From Nematostella vectensis (taxonomy: Eukaryota > Cnidaria > Anthozoa > Actiniaria > Edwardsiidae), in NCBI RefSeq assembly GCF_932526225.1, contig NC_064040.1, forward strand, positions 9,651,356 through 9,715,355: a stretch of 64,000 bases of DNA. Reading direction: 5' to 3'. The notes under the pieces are model-generated. The model had not been told where the DNA came from. It worked only from the letters and a program-made list of their open reading frames with translations, and searched no databases. The position numbers and the translations under genes are program-made. Shown one piece after another: positions 1 through 11,546 of this stretch; position 1 is the first letter of the stretch; every line of letters begins with the position of its first letter.

Positions 1-423
1 CCTCAAATAAGCTCACACTCTGGACAAGAATGAGACAAATATTCAATGGCTGAAAGTTTATTGAAAAAAGCTACTCTGAGCTGTACGGATATAGAGACAG
101 AGACACTGATGTAGAAGTACTGAGATTAAAAGAAAAAAAACATTCAGCTATTGCGCCTACCTTGAATAAGGGCCTCCCTCGAATAAGCTCCTTGTCTGAT
201 AGTCGAAAAATTTAATAAGCCACAGGGTGTTAATATGAGTAAAAATGGTAACCACCAGTAGTTTTACTATACCATAACATATTTATTGAAATAAACACTA
301 CATAATGTAAATATGCTAAAATATTTCTATTCTAACTAAGAACAATTTTGAACCAGCCGTGAAACTTTCTAAATAACATTTTTACAATTATGCTACAGTT
401 CTTTCTACAAGCTTTATATAATT
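1..423. other. 3' flank of the CCSAP gene
   Basis: No coding potential seen. Reading the minus strand, an AATAAA lies at 287-282, about 140 nt beyond the CCSAP stop codon, and is the likely poly(A) signal. The rest looks like untranslated or intergenic AT-rich sequence. Confidence 0.6.
282..287 (-). promoter_or_regulatory. poly(A) signal of CCSAP
   Basis: AATAAA on the minus strand, about 140 nt beyond the stop codon at 424. Confidence 0.5.
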
Positions 424-1920
424 TCACCTAAAAAAATGTTTTTTGACATCATCTTGCCTACAAAAGTTCCTCTGGTACTCTGTCATCCAAAGCCCCTTAG
501 GGTAGTATGGAAAAGGCTCATCAACAACAGCAGGGGGGACAATTTCTCTTTTTCTTATGGCTTCCTCATGTGCCATTGTCTTCTGTTTGATGCCTTGCTG
601 GCGGCGCTTGGCTGCACGCAGAGCCGCAGGAAACACCTTAAGAAATGAGTACCGATCAATAACAGTGACTTAGCAAACAGATGGATCAGTTGTGAGAGGA
701 AAGGTAGCCATATGCACATATATACCAGGGTCGTAATAATAGCAGGGGGAGGACTGTTCCTAGGTAGGTTCAAAATTTCACAAAGGATGATTGGCCCCTC
801 TCCCTCCTCACCTAGAAGATTCAGGTAACCATGAATCACAATTAAAGGACATTGAAGAAAATGCAGCTATCCCCCCCTCCCCATCCCAGACAATATAATC
901 ATAAACTGGTAACCCTCAACCCAGAAACCCCAAACCCCAAAAATTCTGGCTAAAGAATACACCGAGGTATAGGCTATGCTATCATTAATTGAGGGTGTAT
1001 AAGTCTTACTCTAGCAAAAAACACAATTTATGTATTACTTATTAGATGGAGATAGAAATATTTGTTTTGACAACAGCTCTATATAGTACAATCAGAACTT
1101 TGTTTTTGCAATTAACTAATGATCTTTGACTTTGAAAGGGTTTTGAAGATTGATTTTGACACAAGACCGATTGTTATACATAAATATACAGCTCATTCGA
1201 ATAGCATAGTTGGACCCGCATAGTTCATAAAGATCACAAAGGCCCACAAGTTGTGACAGGGGAAACCGATCGATCATAGGAGAAGTTTGGGTATGATTTA
1301 ATTAAATAAACAGGGCAATTAGGCTTAAACAACTACAACAATACCTCCGGTTCTGAAGCTAACACATTATGTGTTTTCTTGTATTCTACGGGACCGTCGT
1401 TCGCCCAACCGTACGGTAAAAACGGTGGATTTCGCCGTTTATCCTCTATATCTCTAGAAGGAGAGTCTTTGCGAGTTCTACGACGGGTTTCGCGCTTCTT
1501 TACACGTTCTGGGGAGCGTTGTTTACGTTCACGATTCGGTCTTGCTTGATCGCTTTTGACTTTATAAGTAGCGTCAGCTTTTATCATGGACTTGTGCTTG
1601 TTCTTTACTTCCTCTCGTTTGTGTTCACTCAAAGAATCTTCTCTTTGCTCCTTTCTCTCTAACCACGCTTCTACAGGTTTCGTTTTGTTTACATCGGGCG
1701 GAGTTGTCGGTAATTCGGCTACTTTATCCGCATCTCTGGCCGACTCTATTTCTTCGATGTCGTTGTCTTCAATGTCGCTTTCCCATAGCCACGGTTCATG
1801 TCTGTGTTCAACACTCCGTCTTTGTTGACGATAGTTCATTCTCGCTTTGTACTCTTCTACGGAAAAGTCGTCCCATTTCGGCGACCGGTAGTAGCGTTGG
1901 TATGCACTTTTATACACCAT
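424..1920 (-). CDS. CCSAP-like centriole, cilia and spindle-associated protein
   Basis: Two coding exons: 1920-1345 and 636-424, joined in phase 0 by a donor GAG|GTATTG and an acceptor TTAAG|GTG, giving 262 aa, close to the vertebrate protein (about 270 aa). The N-terminus has the family signature: residues 1-45 contain SAYQRYYRSPKWDDFS and then HEPWLWE, matching the K-S-E-Y..RYREPRWE..APWLWD block of vertebrate CCSAP. The middle is charged and low complexity (Arg/Lys/Glu rich). The C-terminal exon has ALRAAKRRQ and ends near WMTEYQRNF, matching the conserved tail. The known family binds microtubules at centrioles, ciliary axonemes and spindle poles. The start chosen is the ATG at 1920; the frame is open further upstream to 2067, but the family homology starts at the chosen Met. 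Confidence 0.85.
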
Positions 1921-2130
1921 GCTGGAACTTCTGCAACATCGGGAAACTCTGCTATTAGGAAGCCATTTGTGTGCTAGGTCACGTGACGGAATATAAACAG
2001 TTGATTGGCTTCTCCCATTTGTGTTGTCAAGGACGCCACTCGCTCTTAACTTTACATTTCCCGCCAAAAAAAATAGATATGACCTGTTTATAGACTGTAA
2101 ATCGACATTTATTTATTTTTCTATAAATAC

Positions 2131-2292
2131 TCACATTGTTTCGTTTTCCCTGTCTATATCTTCAACCTCCCAAAGTCCAATTCTCTGAAATTCGAACGAT
2201 TTATCTTCGATAAACTCATGTTGCCTACATCTTTCTCTGAATTTCTTAAGTTTTTTCTTTTCCAGAATAATTGATTCTGGTGATAGATACAT
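2131..2292 (-). CDS. short ORF, possible alternative 5' exon of CCSAP
   Basis: A 53-codon ATG ORF rich in Lys, Arg and Glu, upstream of CCSAP on the same strand. Near its end ACAAT|GTGAGT is a strong 5' splice site. Splicing from there (phase 2) to an AG just before 1951 (AGCAG|AGTTTCC) would join it in frame to the open sequence preceding the CCSAP start Met. I do not recognise the peptide, and it may equally be an independent microprotein or chance. Confidence 0.25.
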   Translation of the reverse strand: MYLSPESIILEKKKLKKFRERCRQHEFIEDKSFEFQRIGLWEVEDIDRENETM

Positions 2293-2401
2293 ATTGATAT
2301 TGAATTGTTACAGTGTTAAGAATATCATCCTCTGGACTACAAAATAATTATTCGCGGCATGCGCGAGCATCTATGACATAATAATTGCATAGTGCGAACA
2401 A

Positions 2402-2407
2402 TTTATT
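2402..2407 (-). promoter_or_regulatory. poly(A) signal of the Arf-like gene
   Basis: AATAAA on the minus strand, about 146 nt past the Arf-like stop codon. Confidence 0.4.
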
Positions 2408-2552
2408 AGGAATGTAAAATAATTATAAGGCGTGAAATTTCTGACATTTCTCCGCAATCTGCTTGACATTTTTAGTAATCATACCTAATATGATTGGACA
2501 ACTGGACAAAAAGATGATTACAGAGATAATAAAAGGAGGCAATCTATGTCAA

Positions 2553-3120
2553 CTATATTCTTTTATCAACAATCGGTCTTTTCTTTGGGTATTTATCATG
2601 ATGTTGTTCGACCACCCTGACTATATGATCCATACCCTCGCACAAGCCGTCTCCATTTGAGGCAAACGCTTCCTGTACATGCAAAGGGTTCCTCTTGAGC
2701 TTAAGTAGCCCCAGATGTTCTGCAATATCGCCTGCTTTTAGCACATTCGGCAAATCCTGCTTGTTCGCAACCACAACAACCGGAACATCTACCATTACTT
2801 TCTCCTGAAGAATGCCCAAAAGTTGAGCTTCGTTTAATCGCTGTATATCGGTGCTGTCTACAACATAAATCAACCCACTTTTATCATCTGTAAAGTAGTG
2901 TTTTCGTAGATTTGGTTGCCCTCCGATATCCCATACTGCAAAATGTACATTTTTGGCTGGCTGCATTGACTCTGTAGTAGTCGAGTTGTTTGGGCGCTTG
3001 AATTTGTATAAAATCGTTGTTTTTCCCGCTGCATCCAGTCCTAGCATTAATATCGTCGACTCGTGCCGAGGTTTTTGAAAAATGTCGGGGGCTCACAAAT
3101 AATGAACAAAAGATCCCCAT
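2553..3120 (-). CDS. divergent Arf-family small GTPase, possibly a pseudogene
   Basis: The continuous frame runs 3047-2553 (164 aa) and shows the Arf G motifs: G1 GLDAAGKT, G3 WDIGGQ, G4 NKQD and a G5-like SNGDG (usually TSGDG). Homology continues upstream of the Met at 3047 (STIL before MLGLDAAG), but that frame meets a stop after about 16 codons without an ATG. A separate frame at 3120-3097 gives a convincing Arf N-terminus, MGIFCSLF, with the myristoylation Gly2. The two are offset by one base unless a 37-nt GTGAGC...CGAG segment (3096-3060) is spliced. Switch I is shortened: the region between the P-loop lysine and WDIGGQ lacks the PTIGFN motif with the Mg-binding Thr. The intronless state suggests a retrocopy. 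Arf proteins recruit coats to membranes; loss of the switch I Thr makes normal GTP-state signalling doubtful. Confidence 0.7.
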
Positions 3121-3266
3121 ATTGTTAACGTGTGGCTGTTTTGACATCCCCCAAACCGGAAGTATTTCGAACCGTAATTATTTTAATTCTGGTTAGCGGC
3201 AATCACACTAGTTTACTTCCGTCGGGCCGATGAAAAACTCAATCGACAAAAGATAAAAGAACCCAG

Positions 3267-3398
3267 CTTAGTCCCATGCGTTCTTACCGGGTTTCCTGTG
3301 CTCCGAGATGAACCGTGAGGCAGCCTGAGGCTAGGACGAGCGTCACAACTCTTTTCATCCACAGGAAACCCGATTAGAACGCCTGTGGGACTAGGCTG
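3267..3398. repeat. foldback (inverted-repeat) element
   Basis: Arms of about 35 bp: the left arm (about 3267-3301) contains CGGGTTTCCTGTG, and the right arm (about 3359-3398) contains its complement CACAGGAAACCCG, with AGTCCCA and GTTCT blocks also paired. The loop is about 60 bp. This looks like a small palindromic MITE. Confidence 0.6.
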
Positions 3399-3536
3399 AA
3401 AAAAACCTCTATTAGGATCTGGACTACCTAACAGGCCATGCCCTTGTATAAGAAAAAAATACGACTAGAAGTTTCTAATAGAAAGTGAATGCTCGGAGGA
3501 CGGGACGAACATGTTTCAGTAGAGGGGTTCTCAAAA

Positions 3537-3711
3537 AAGACCGCTGATCAGCATGAAATCAAAATACAAATCAGCCGACTGGGAAGCCTGTGGTGTGGAC
3601 ACGAAAAATTGCATCCACTATATAAAACTCGCGCATGCGCTAAAAAGACCGCTGATCTGCATGAAAAAAAATACAAATCAACCGACTGGGAAGCCTGTGG
3701 TGTGGACATTA
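3537..3711. repeat. two-copy direct repeat, period about 107 bp
   Basis: About 65 bp starting AAGACCGCTGATC.GCATGAAA and ending GCCTGTGGTGTGGACA occurs at about 3537-3601 and again at about 3646-3711 with few differences. Reading frames over it are by-products of the repeat. Confidence 0.7.
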
Positions 3712-4126
3712 TATGCGATACCAAGATTAGACTTGCTCTCCGGTCGCTGCGCTCCCTCCGAGCAAAAAAAAGTTTCGCATGCTCGCCAATGGCAGCTTGA
3801 CAAAAAACAAAATTTCACTCTAATGACATAATCAGAAACGTGACATAAAAGTTTTAAATACTTTTATTTTATACATCACAAGACAGATACAGCGTTGGTT
3901 AAGCAAAAAAAAAAAATCCAAAAATCGCATGCCCCGGGCGTATACCCCTTTATGACACGCCTCACCATACCTTAAGGTTCTATGATCAACCAAAACTCTA
4001 AATAATCCGCAGACTTTTGCCATAAAGGAATATACAAAGTTTTTAATTATTTTTTCTTTTAATATTTGCTTTCGCCAGTAATTGACTGCTATAGCAATGT
4101 ATTACGGGAAGCGTGAGCTGGTCGCT

Positions 4127-7100
4127 TCACATTTCACTTTTGTTCACGTCCTGAATCACGTGTCTAATCCACGGTCCCAGGACCCTCACATCTGCGTACA
4201 CGCCATACTTGAGCGGCCGTGCGCACTGCTTTCCCCAGGAGATTACACCGGTCAAGTACCAGCGCCCGCCGTCCTGACAAGCCAGCGGCCCGCCACTGTC
4301 TGACTGACATGCGTCAACACTGCCGTCATTAAACCCCGCACACAGTGATGTCTTGTGCACTTGACCATTGTACGACTCCATGCGGTTGCATTGGTCACGT
4401 GATACAAGCGGCAGAGCGGCTTGTTTGAGGAATTTTGATCTGTGTCCTCGCCAGCCATTCCTGGATTAAAAAAGGGATTGAACTATGTTAATTTGTCAGG
4501 TAAATGAACAAGAAGCCCAGGGGTGAATAGCTACGGTTAGATGATAATGATTGATGATGGAGAGGGTGGTGATGGTGATGGTGATGGTGATTGGTGATGG
4601 TGACGGTGGCGGTGACGGTGATGGCGATGGTAATGGTGGTGACGGTGACGATGGTGATGATGGTGACGGTGATGGTGATGATGGTAAGGTGATTGTGATG
4701 CTGATAATGATTGATGATGGAGAGGGTGATGATGATAATGATGATGGTGACGGTGGTGAGATGGTGGTGATGGTGATAATGATGATGGTGGTGGTGGTGA
4801 TGGTGACGGTGACGGTGACGGTGACGGTGACGGTGACGGTGACGGTGATGGTGATGGTGATGGTGATGGTGATGGTGATGGTGATGGTGATGGTGATGGT
4901 GATGGTGATGGTGATGGTGATGGTGATGGTGATGGTGATGGTGATGGTGATGGTGACGGTGGCGGTGACGGTGATGGCGATGGTAATGGTGGTGACGGTG
5001 ACGATGGTGATGATGGTGACGGTGATGGTGATGATGGTAAGGTGATGGTGATGCTGATAATGATTGATGATGGAGAGGGTGATGATGATAATGATGATGG
5101 TGACGGTGGTGAGATGGTGGTGATGGTGATAATGATGATGGTGATGGTGATGGTGATGGTGATGGTGATGGTGATGGTGATGGTGATGGTGATGGTGATG
5201 GTGATGGTGATGGTGATGGTGATGGTGATGGTGATGGTGATGGTGATTGGTGATGATGGTGACGGTGATGGTGATGATGGTAAGGTGATGGTGATGCTGA
5301 TAATGATTGATGATGGAGAGGGTTATGATGATAATGATGATGGTGACGGTGGTGAGATGGTGGTGATGGTGATGATGATGATGGTGGTGATGGTGACGGT
5401 GACGGTGACGGTGACGGTGATGGTGATGGTGATGGTGATGGTGATGGTGATGGTGATGGTGATGGTGATGGTGATGGTGATGGTGATGGTGATGGTGATG
5501 GTGATGGTGATGGTGATGGTGATGGTGATGGTGATGGTGATGGTGATGGTGATTGGTGATGGTGACGGTGGCGGTGACGGTGATGGTAATGGTGGTGACG
5601 GTGACGATGGTGATGATGGTGACGGTGATGGTGATGATGGTAAGGTGATGGTGATGCTGATAATGATTGATGATGGAGAGGGTGATGATGATAATGATGA
5701 TGGTGACGGTGATGGTAATGGTGGTGACGGTGACGATGGTGATGATGGTGACGGTGATGGTGATGATGGTAAGGTGATGGTGATGCTGATAATGATTGAT
5801 GATGGAGAGGGTGATGATGATAATGATGATGGTGACGGTGGTGAGATGGTGGTGATGGTGATAATGATGATGGTGATGGTGATGGTGATGGTGATGGTGA
5901 TGGTGATGGTGATGGTGATGGTGATGGTGATGGTGATGGTGATGGTGATGGTGATGGTGATGGTGATGGTGATTGGTGATGATGGTGACGGTGATGGTGA
6001 TGATGGTAAGGTGATGGTGATGCTGATAATGATTGATGATGGAGAGGGTTATGATGATAATGATGATGGTGACGGTGGTGAGATGGTGGTGATGGTGATG
6101 ATGATGATGGTGGTGATGGTGACGGTGACGGTGACGGTGACGGTGACGGTGATGGTGATGGTGATGGTGATGGTGATGGTGATGGTGATGGTGATGGTGA
6201 TGGTGATGGTGATGGTGATGGTGATGGTGATGGTGATGGTGATGGTGATGGTGATGGTGATGGTGATGGTGATGGTGATGGTGATGGTGATGGTGATGGT
6301 GATGGTGATGGTGATTGGTGATGGTGACGGTGGCGGTGACGGTGATGGTAATGGTGGTGACGGTGACGATGGTGATGATGGTGACGGTGATGGTGATGAT
6401 GGTAAGGTGATGGTGATGCTGATAATGATTGATGATGGAGAGGGTGATGATGATAATGATGATGGTGACGGTGATGGTAATGGTGGTGACGGTGACGATG
6501 GTGATGATGGTGACGGTGATGGGGATGATGGTAAGGTGATGGTGATGACGATACTGATGCTGATGACACTGCTTACCTTCCCCACCCGGTAATGTAGCAG
6601 ATCTTGCCAGCAGGCTCCTCCATGTTGGACGGTGGAAGACATATCGGATAAACGCGATTGTCAAACAGCACTGGCTGCTCTAATTCCAGAAGCGCTACAA
6701 ATGAACATAAAATTCAATAAGTGATGCTAAGCGGGAGGGGCATGAAGCATTGGTTGAACCGTTATTGGGGTTGCTTAACAAAGAATTAGTCCCTAAAGAC
6801 TTAATGCATTTCGGGTGTCTAGAACAAAGTTTAGATAAAACAAACCATAATTAAAAGATGATAACAGATTACCTATGTCATAGTCGATAGGCTCGGCAAA
6901 GTCGCCATTCACAAACTTTCCATTGAACTTGGGATGTACGATGATTCGCTTCACTTGCTGGGCGCGCTCAAAGTGTCTTTTGGATGAGTGACGCCGCCTT
7001 TCACCGAGAAGTACCTTCCACTTGTCGGGATCAGCGGATGAGCGAGGATCTACAGTAGAGGATATCGTAAAGAGCAAGGTTACAATTGAGACAGTCTAAG

Positions 7101-9163
7101 AGTGTGCTTAGAGAGAAACTGGGTAATAATGTTGACAAGCAAGCGACCAAGAAAGGACAGGATTGCCAACCTTGCTCGGCAAATTTGTTTTATGGATGAG
7201 TATCTTCTAACACGAACCAGAGGCGTGTCTAGAGAAAAACGCAGGGTGGGGTCCAGTGTAGTAAGCCACTGACCACGGATTAATCAAGTTCAAATCGGCA
7301 TCCTTAGCTCTGGTAATAGGTCAAGAGATCAATAGGATCCATCTAAAAAGTTGTTCCATCCAAATTTACACATGAAATTAACGATGTTTTTAACTACCAA
7401 CAAAAAGGTAAACCGGAGTCCAACTCATCTCGTCACATGAGCGAGCAGGGTGGGGTCCGCACCTCCCAGACCACCCCCCCCCCCCCCTCACGGAACTCGC
7501 CTGCAAACATATATTGTTTGCGCCTCTGATAGGGTCACGTATGTATAAATGGATTTACTCCACTCAATGGGCATGGCTTAGGAAAGCAAGAAAAAAAAGG
7601 AAAGGGTTGAAACTGGGCAACATTTACTGATACGCTCGTTATAAAGAGGGTGTCATTTTAAAAATGCAAACTGAGATGTGTGTACTATAAAGAATTTCCT
7701 ATAAACTCGCATTGTATGGAACATATGGGTATTTGAACAAGCCACATTCCAGGCGAGTTAGAGAGAGATTTCCGATCATCATACCTTTAAAACAATGGCC
7801 AGCGGTAATTATCCATCGAGCTTCGATCAGCGAGCCCGCGCACACCTGACGATCGTTCAGCAGTAGTGCCACTTGCCATGGCCATAGGCCTTCACTGCTC
7901 ACGACCCCGCCCACAATCCTCTTGTCGATCAACCCAAGAAATCTCTTGCGTATGTGCGTCAGGGAACGGCGAAACTGTCTTCCACATTGTGCCTTGTTGA
8001 TTTCATCTGGGGACATTGATAAAATAGCCTTAAGATGTGGGAAAAAAGAGGAATATAAAGTAAGATCTGAAATGACAGAAGTGAGATGGGATAGGTTACA
8101 ACTGGAAGAGACTGAAGGAGACAGAATACTACTAATGGGAGAGGGGAAGGGAAAGATATTGAGAAGGAACAGAAGGTTGGAATAATAAAGGATAAATAAG
8201 GAAGTAAAGGAAGAGAACAGGACGGCAAATAGACAAGGGAAAGTTGAATGCAAAATCGCTTATGTAAACTGATAAAAAACCAGAACACCGACACCCTCTC
8301 TACCTTTCCCAGATATTATTTTTCTTTCTTTGCCCCATCTCAGAATTGCAAATCAAAGCCCCACCCCAACCTTTTAAGGGTAACGGTTAAAGGAGAAGGT
8401 TAGAAAACAGACGAAAGAAAGGAAGGAAAGAAAACTGATGCAAGAAAGGAAGTAAAGAAAACAGATGCAAGAAAGGAAAGAAATAAAACAGACGGAAGAA
8501 AGGACGAAAGCAGAGACAGAAGAAAAAAAAGAAATAAAACAGACGCAATAAAGGACAAAGATAAGACAGAAGAAAGAAAGGAAGGAAAGAAAACAGACGA
8601 TAGAAAGGGAGAAAAGAAAACAGACAAAAGAAAGGAAGGAAAGAAAACAGACAGAAGAAAAAAAGGAAATAAAACAGACGCAAGAAAGAAAAAAGATACG
8701 ACTGACGAAAGAAAGGAAGGAAAGAAAACAGACGCAAGAAAGGGAGGAAAAAAAACAGACGAAAGAAAGGAAGGAAAGAAAACAGACGCAAGAAAGGAAA
8801 TAAATAAATCAGACGGGAAAAAAAAGAAAGAAAATAAAACAGACGCAACAAAGGAAGGAGATAAGACAGACGGAAAAAAGGAAGAAAAGAAAAAAGATGC
8901 AAGAAAGTAAGGAACAAAAACAGACGCAAGGAAGGGAGGAAAGAAAAGAGACGCAAGAAAGGAAGGGAAAAACAGATGAAAGAAAGGAATAAAAAAAAAA
9001 ACAGGCGCAAGAAAGAAGGCAATGAGAGGAAGGATGTAATATGCAAGGCTGGATAAAAGAGATTCCTCGCACTGCTTTCTACCAGTCCATTACCTTCCAC
9101 GTGCGCCGAGTCCACTATAATGAATAAACCAAGCAGAATCAGCAGTCTTTTGCAGTTGCGCAT
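4127..9163 (-). CDS. trypsin-like serine protease (S1A), secreted zymogen
   Basis: Five exons, 9163-9094, 8006-7785, 7049-6873, 6694-6577, 4460-4127, with consistent phases, give 306 aa. The start at 9163 begins a signal peptide with the core [14 protein letters not shown]. The propeptide ends at Arg53, and IVGG (54-57) begins the protease domain. The catalytic triad is complete: His94 in ITAGHC, Asp155 in [12 protein letters not shown] (split between exons 3 and 4) and Ser251 in [11 protein letters not shown]. Asp245, six residues before the Ser, is the S1-pocket Asp189 equivalent, so cleavage after Lys/Arg is expected. SDSGGP replaces the usual GDSGGP. The C-terminus has the usual SWG and YGVYADV. 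Intron 4 contains a very large satellite and intron 1 a purine-rich array. The exact biological substrate cannot be told; chymotrypsin-like digestive or defence proteases are the closest match. Confidence 0.9.
4551..6551. repeat. 2-kb GATGGT/GACGGT minisatellite in protease intron 4
   Basis: Hexamer array (TGATGG/TGACGG) with interspersed landmark segments GCTGATAATGATTGATGATG at about 4699, 5053, 5296, 5655, 5786, 6019 and 6418. The landmark spacings 243-359-131 and then 233-399-131 show a higher-order duplication of about 733-763 bp. The array begins about 26 nt after the exon 4 donor. It produces long open frames on both strands (His-, Asp/Gly- or Met-Val-rich) that are artefacts of a 6-bp period. 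Confidence 0.95.
7235..7445 (+). repeat. dispersed repeat, copy 1
   Basis: About 200 bp beginning AAACGCAGGGTGGGGTCCAG and containing CTTAGCTCTGGT.ATAGGTCA recurs at 34445-34650 in the same orientation, inside an intron of the second Dispatched-like gene. It lies in protease intron 2. No coding content. Confidence 0.7.
8395..9010. repeat. purine-rich GAAAGGAAGGAAAGAAAACAGACG array
   Basis: Imperfect tandem array of AAGAAAGGAAGGAAAGAAAA-type units separated by CAGACG or CAGATGC motifs, in protease intron 1, starting about 83 nt after the exon 1 donor. The open frame on the opposite strand is pure Phe/Leu/Ser low complexity and not a gene. Confidence 0.9.
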
Positions 9164-11546
9164 GCTCAATGGTACTCTTCACCTAACAACATTTGAAAGT
9201 ATGTCACAGAGTCAGAGCAGAATAATGAAATGCATTTTTCCTCAAAAATCTATTAAAAATAATAGGAAATGAAAATATATTTTTAGGGAAACGTATAGCA
9301 AAAAGCATAAAATGAAAGTCGCGTTTTTGTCTTTCAAAGGAAATATATCTAGAATAAAAATGTGGCATGAGTATGATAATTTTATGGATTCCAAAACACC
9401 TTTGTGTCATACTCATTTCACCAAAAATTATTGCCTTTATTATAGCCACTTTCAAAGCGAAAACTCCTTTATTTGAATATGAATGGGAAATACATTATGA
9501 AATCTCTTAAAGTGTAAAGCTGTGAACATCGGGCTCATACAAACGGAATATCAATGATATTCGTGATCTTTTCAACATTTTTATTTTAAAAAAGTTGTAA
9601 AATTAATCGTACAGAGTGATATACATTTGAAACAAAAAAGTTCTGTCTTTTGGATAGCTATTTGATTATTTTTCTTGTAAGAATATATTTTTTTAACCCT
9701 ACGAAAAAATGATCAAAATAATTATCGTTGCTAAGAAATTGAGGAACGTCCAAGAAGTAAGCAAACTTTAAGGATTCATTATGGTTTACAAGCCATGACG
9801 GCCCGTGCCTAATGTAAAATTAGTTATTTCCCTGAATTGATACGCATGTGAAATTCCTTTGCAGAAAACGAGAGAAATTTCTTTACTTTACAAATCCCAA
9901 ACTTCATGATAATCTCACCTACCTTACAAACACTTGATAACCACTTTGCGGCACTCGATAACTGTTCGATATCCACTTAGTGAGCGTTTATAACATGCCT
10001 TGAAGGAACTGCTTTCTTTAGGGAATAAATTCCCGGAAAGTTCTAAGTCGCACTCAACCGGCTCGCACAGTACTCAAAAGTCAACAACCTTCAGCTTTCT
10101 ATTTCGTAAGCTCCAAAATGCCCGCTGCGTGGAAATACACCTGCTCCGTGCTAGTTTTTCTTTATATCTGCCCGCCTAAATCGACCATTCATAACAGGGT
10201 TTCTAACTAAATTGCTATCCAAGTTTATGATTTGTTTGGACTAAACATCAGCTGAGAGCCGTTTTTTAACGAAAATTGGAAATTTGTGCTCTTGTTTTCC
10301 GGACAAGATTAAACGTTACAACTAATTATTTTTAGTTGATTGTTATGCGAAATTGGGGTATGTGTACCAACCTATGACAAATTTTCTGTCAATCTTCTTA
10401 AAAAAAATTTTAATTTTAAAAAAGCAACTGTCTGAGAAAAAAATGAAATGTAAATAATGAAAATATTTCTTAATTTCTGCAAAGCACTTCTCTGCAGGAG
10501 CTAAGAATTGAAAGGCTTAGTCCTCTTTCATGTGTCAGTAATTCCAATAATGGACCAGATACTTTAAAAGTGGGTGGGCAAACTTGGAAATGAGCCCCAA
10601 AAAGGGTGGAAAATACTAAAAAAATGGATGTGAAATTCAGCTCCAAATTACCTCCTGATTTACTTTTAAATTGTCATTTGACATTTTTTTCTTGTCCAAT
10701 CTCAATTTCGATTGGTCTAAGTTGTTCCAAGACCCTAACGCGCATGTGCAAGGACAAGTGGGAGAGTAGATTATTAGAGCGATTATGAGCAAGTTATTAG
10801 CATAACATCATTAACGTATTAGTCTCTACAAGTCGCCGTGATCGGACGGATGTCTCCAGGATCGTACAAGCCGGTTTAATTCTTGCGTACTTATCCCCCC
10901 CCCCCCTTACAAGATTCGCCCCCGCTATTTCTTAGGCTACACGAGGTCTTCTGACATGACTTAACTTAGAGCACAAAGAGATCAAAGAAAATGTATTAGG
11001 ATGCGTACCTTTCAATCCATTCCATTCACGGGTTACGAGAATTGATATGATAGTATTAGAATATAAAAGCGAAATGTTCGATTTTGAGGGTTCGAGCTAT
11101 TGGGGTTTAAAATACACATGGTCGACCTGTTCGCAAGTGCACGGGCGCAGATCTAGAAACAAGGGGGGGGGGGGGGGGGTGAAACAAGGTTTAAGAAAGA
11201 GGGGGCGATCGGCTCACCCCTAGATCCGCCCCTAAAGTGCATGGGGCGATCGGTTCACCCCTAGATCCGCCCCTAAAGTGCATAGCTCAAATAACCGGGA
11301 GTATATTCGAGTTTATTGAGATCTGCAGATTACCTGATTACCATGCTTACCATGTTTTTTTTATTCTTCCTGAGCATCAAAGGTTTTGTTTTTCACATCC
11401 AAAGTTTACCCGTCATTTGTTGATTCCCCGCTGACCAAAAATGGTCTTGTTTTGCTGTCCACCTGCGCTCAAGTTCTCTGAGCTCATAGTCACGTGAACA
11501 AAGTTTTCGTCAACATAAAAAGGTTTTATGTGACTGCTTGTGGCAA
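9164..11546. other. intergenic, 5' flank of the protease gene
   Basis: AT-rich, with no convincing ORF or splice structure. Contains a poly-C run near 10895 and, at 11164-11283, a G run followed by a two-copy 40-bp repeat. Confidence 0.6.
11203..11283 (+). repeat. two-copy 40-bp tandem repeat beside a G run
   Basis: GGCGATCGG.TCACCCCTAG followed by ATCCGCCCCTAAAGTGCAT occurs twice head to tail (about 11203-11243 and 11244-11283), immediately after a run of about 17 G at 11164. Confidence 0.8.

Noticed and set aside
4488..6664. Very long open frames (up to about 720 codons) on both strands
   Set aside because: All are read-through of a hexamer satellite inside a protease intron; the sequence is pure low complexity in every frame.
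8387..9169. A 260-codon Phe/Leu-rich frame resembling a membrane protein
   Set aside because: Only its first residues are the protease signal-peptide exon; the rest is the complement of a GAAAGG array.
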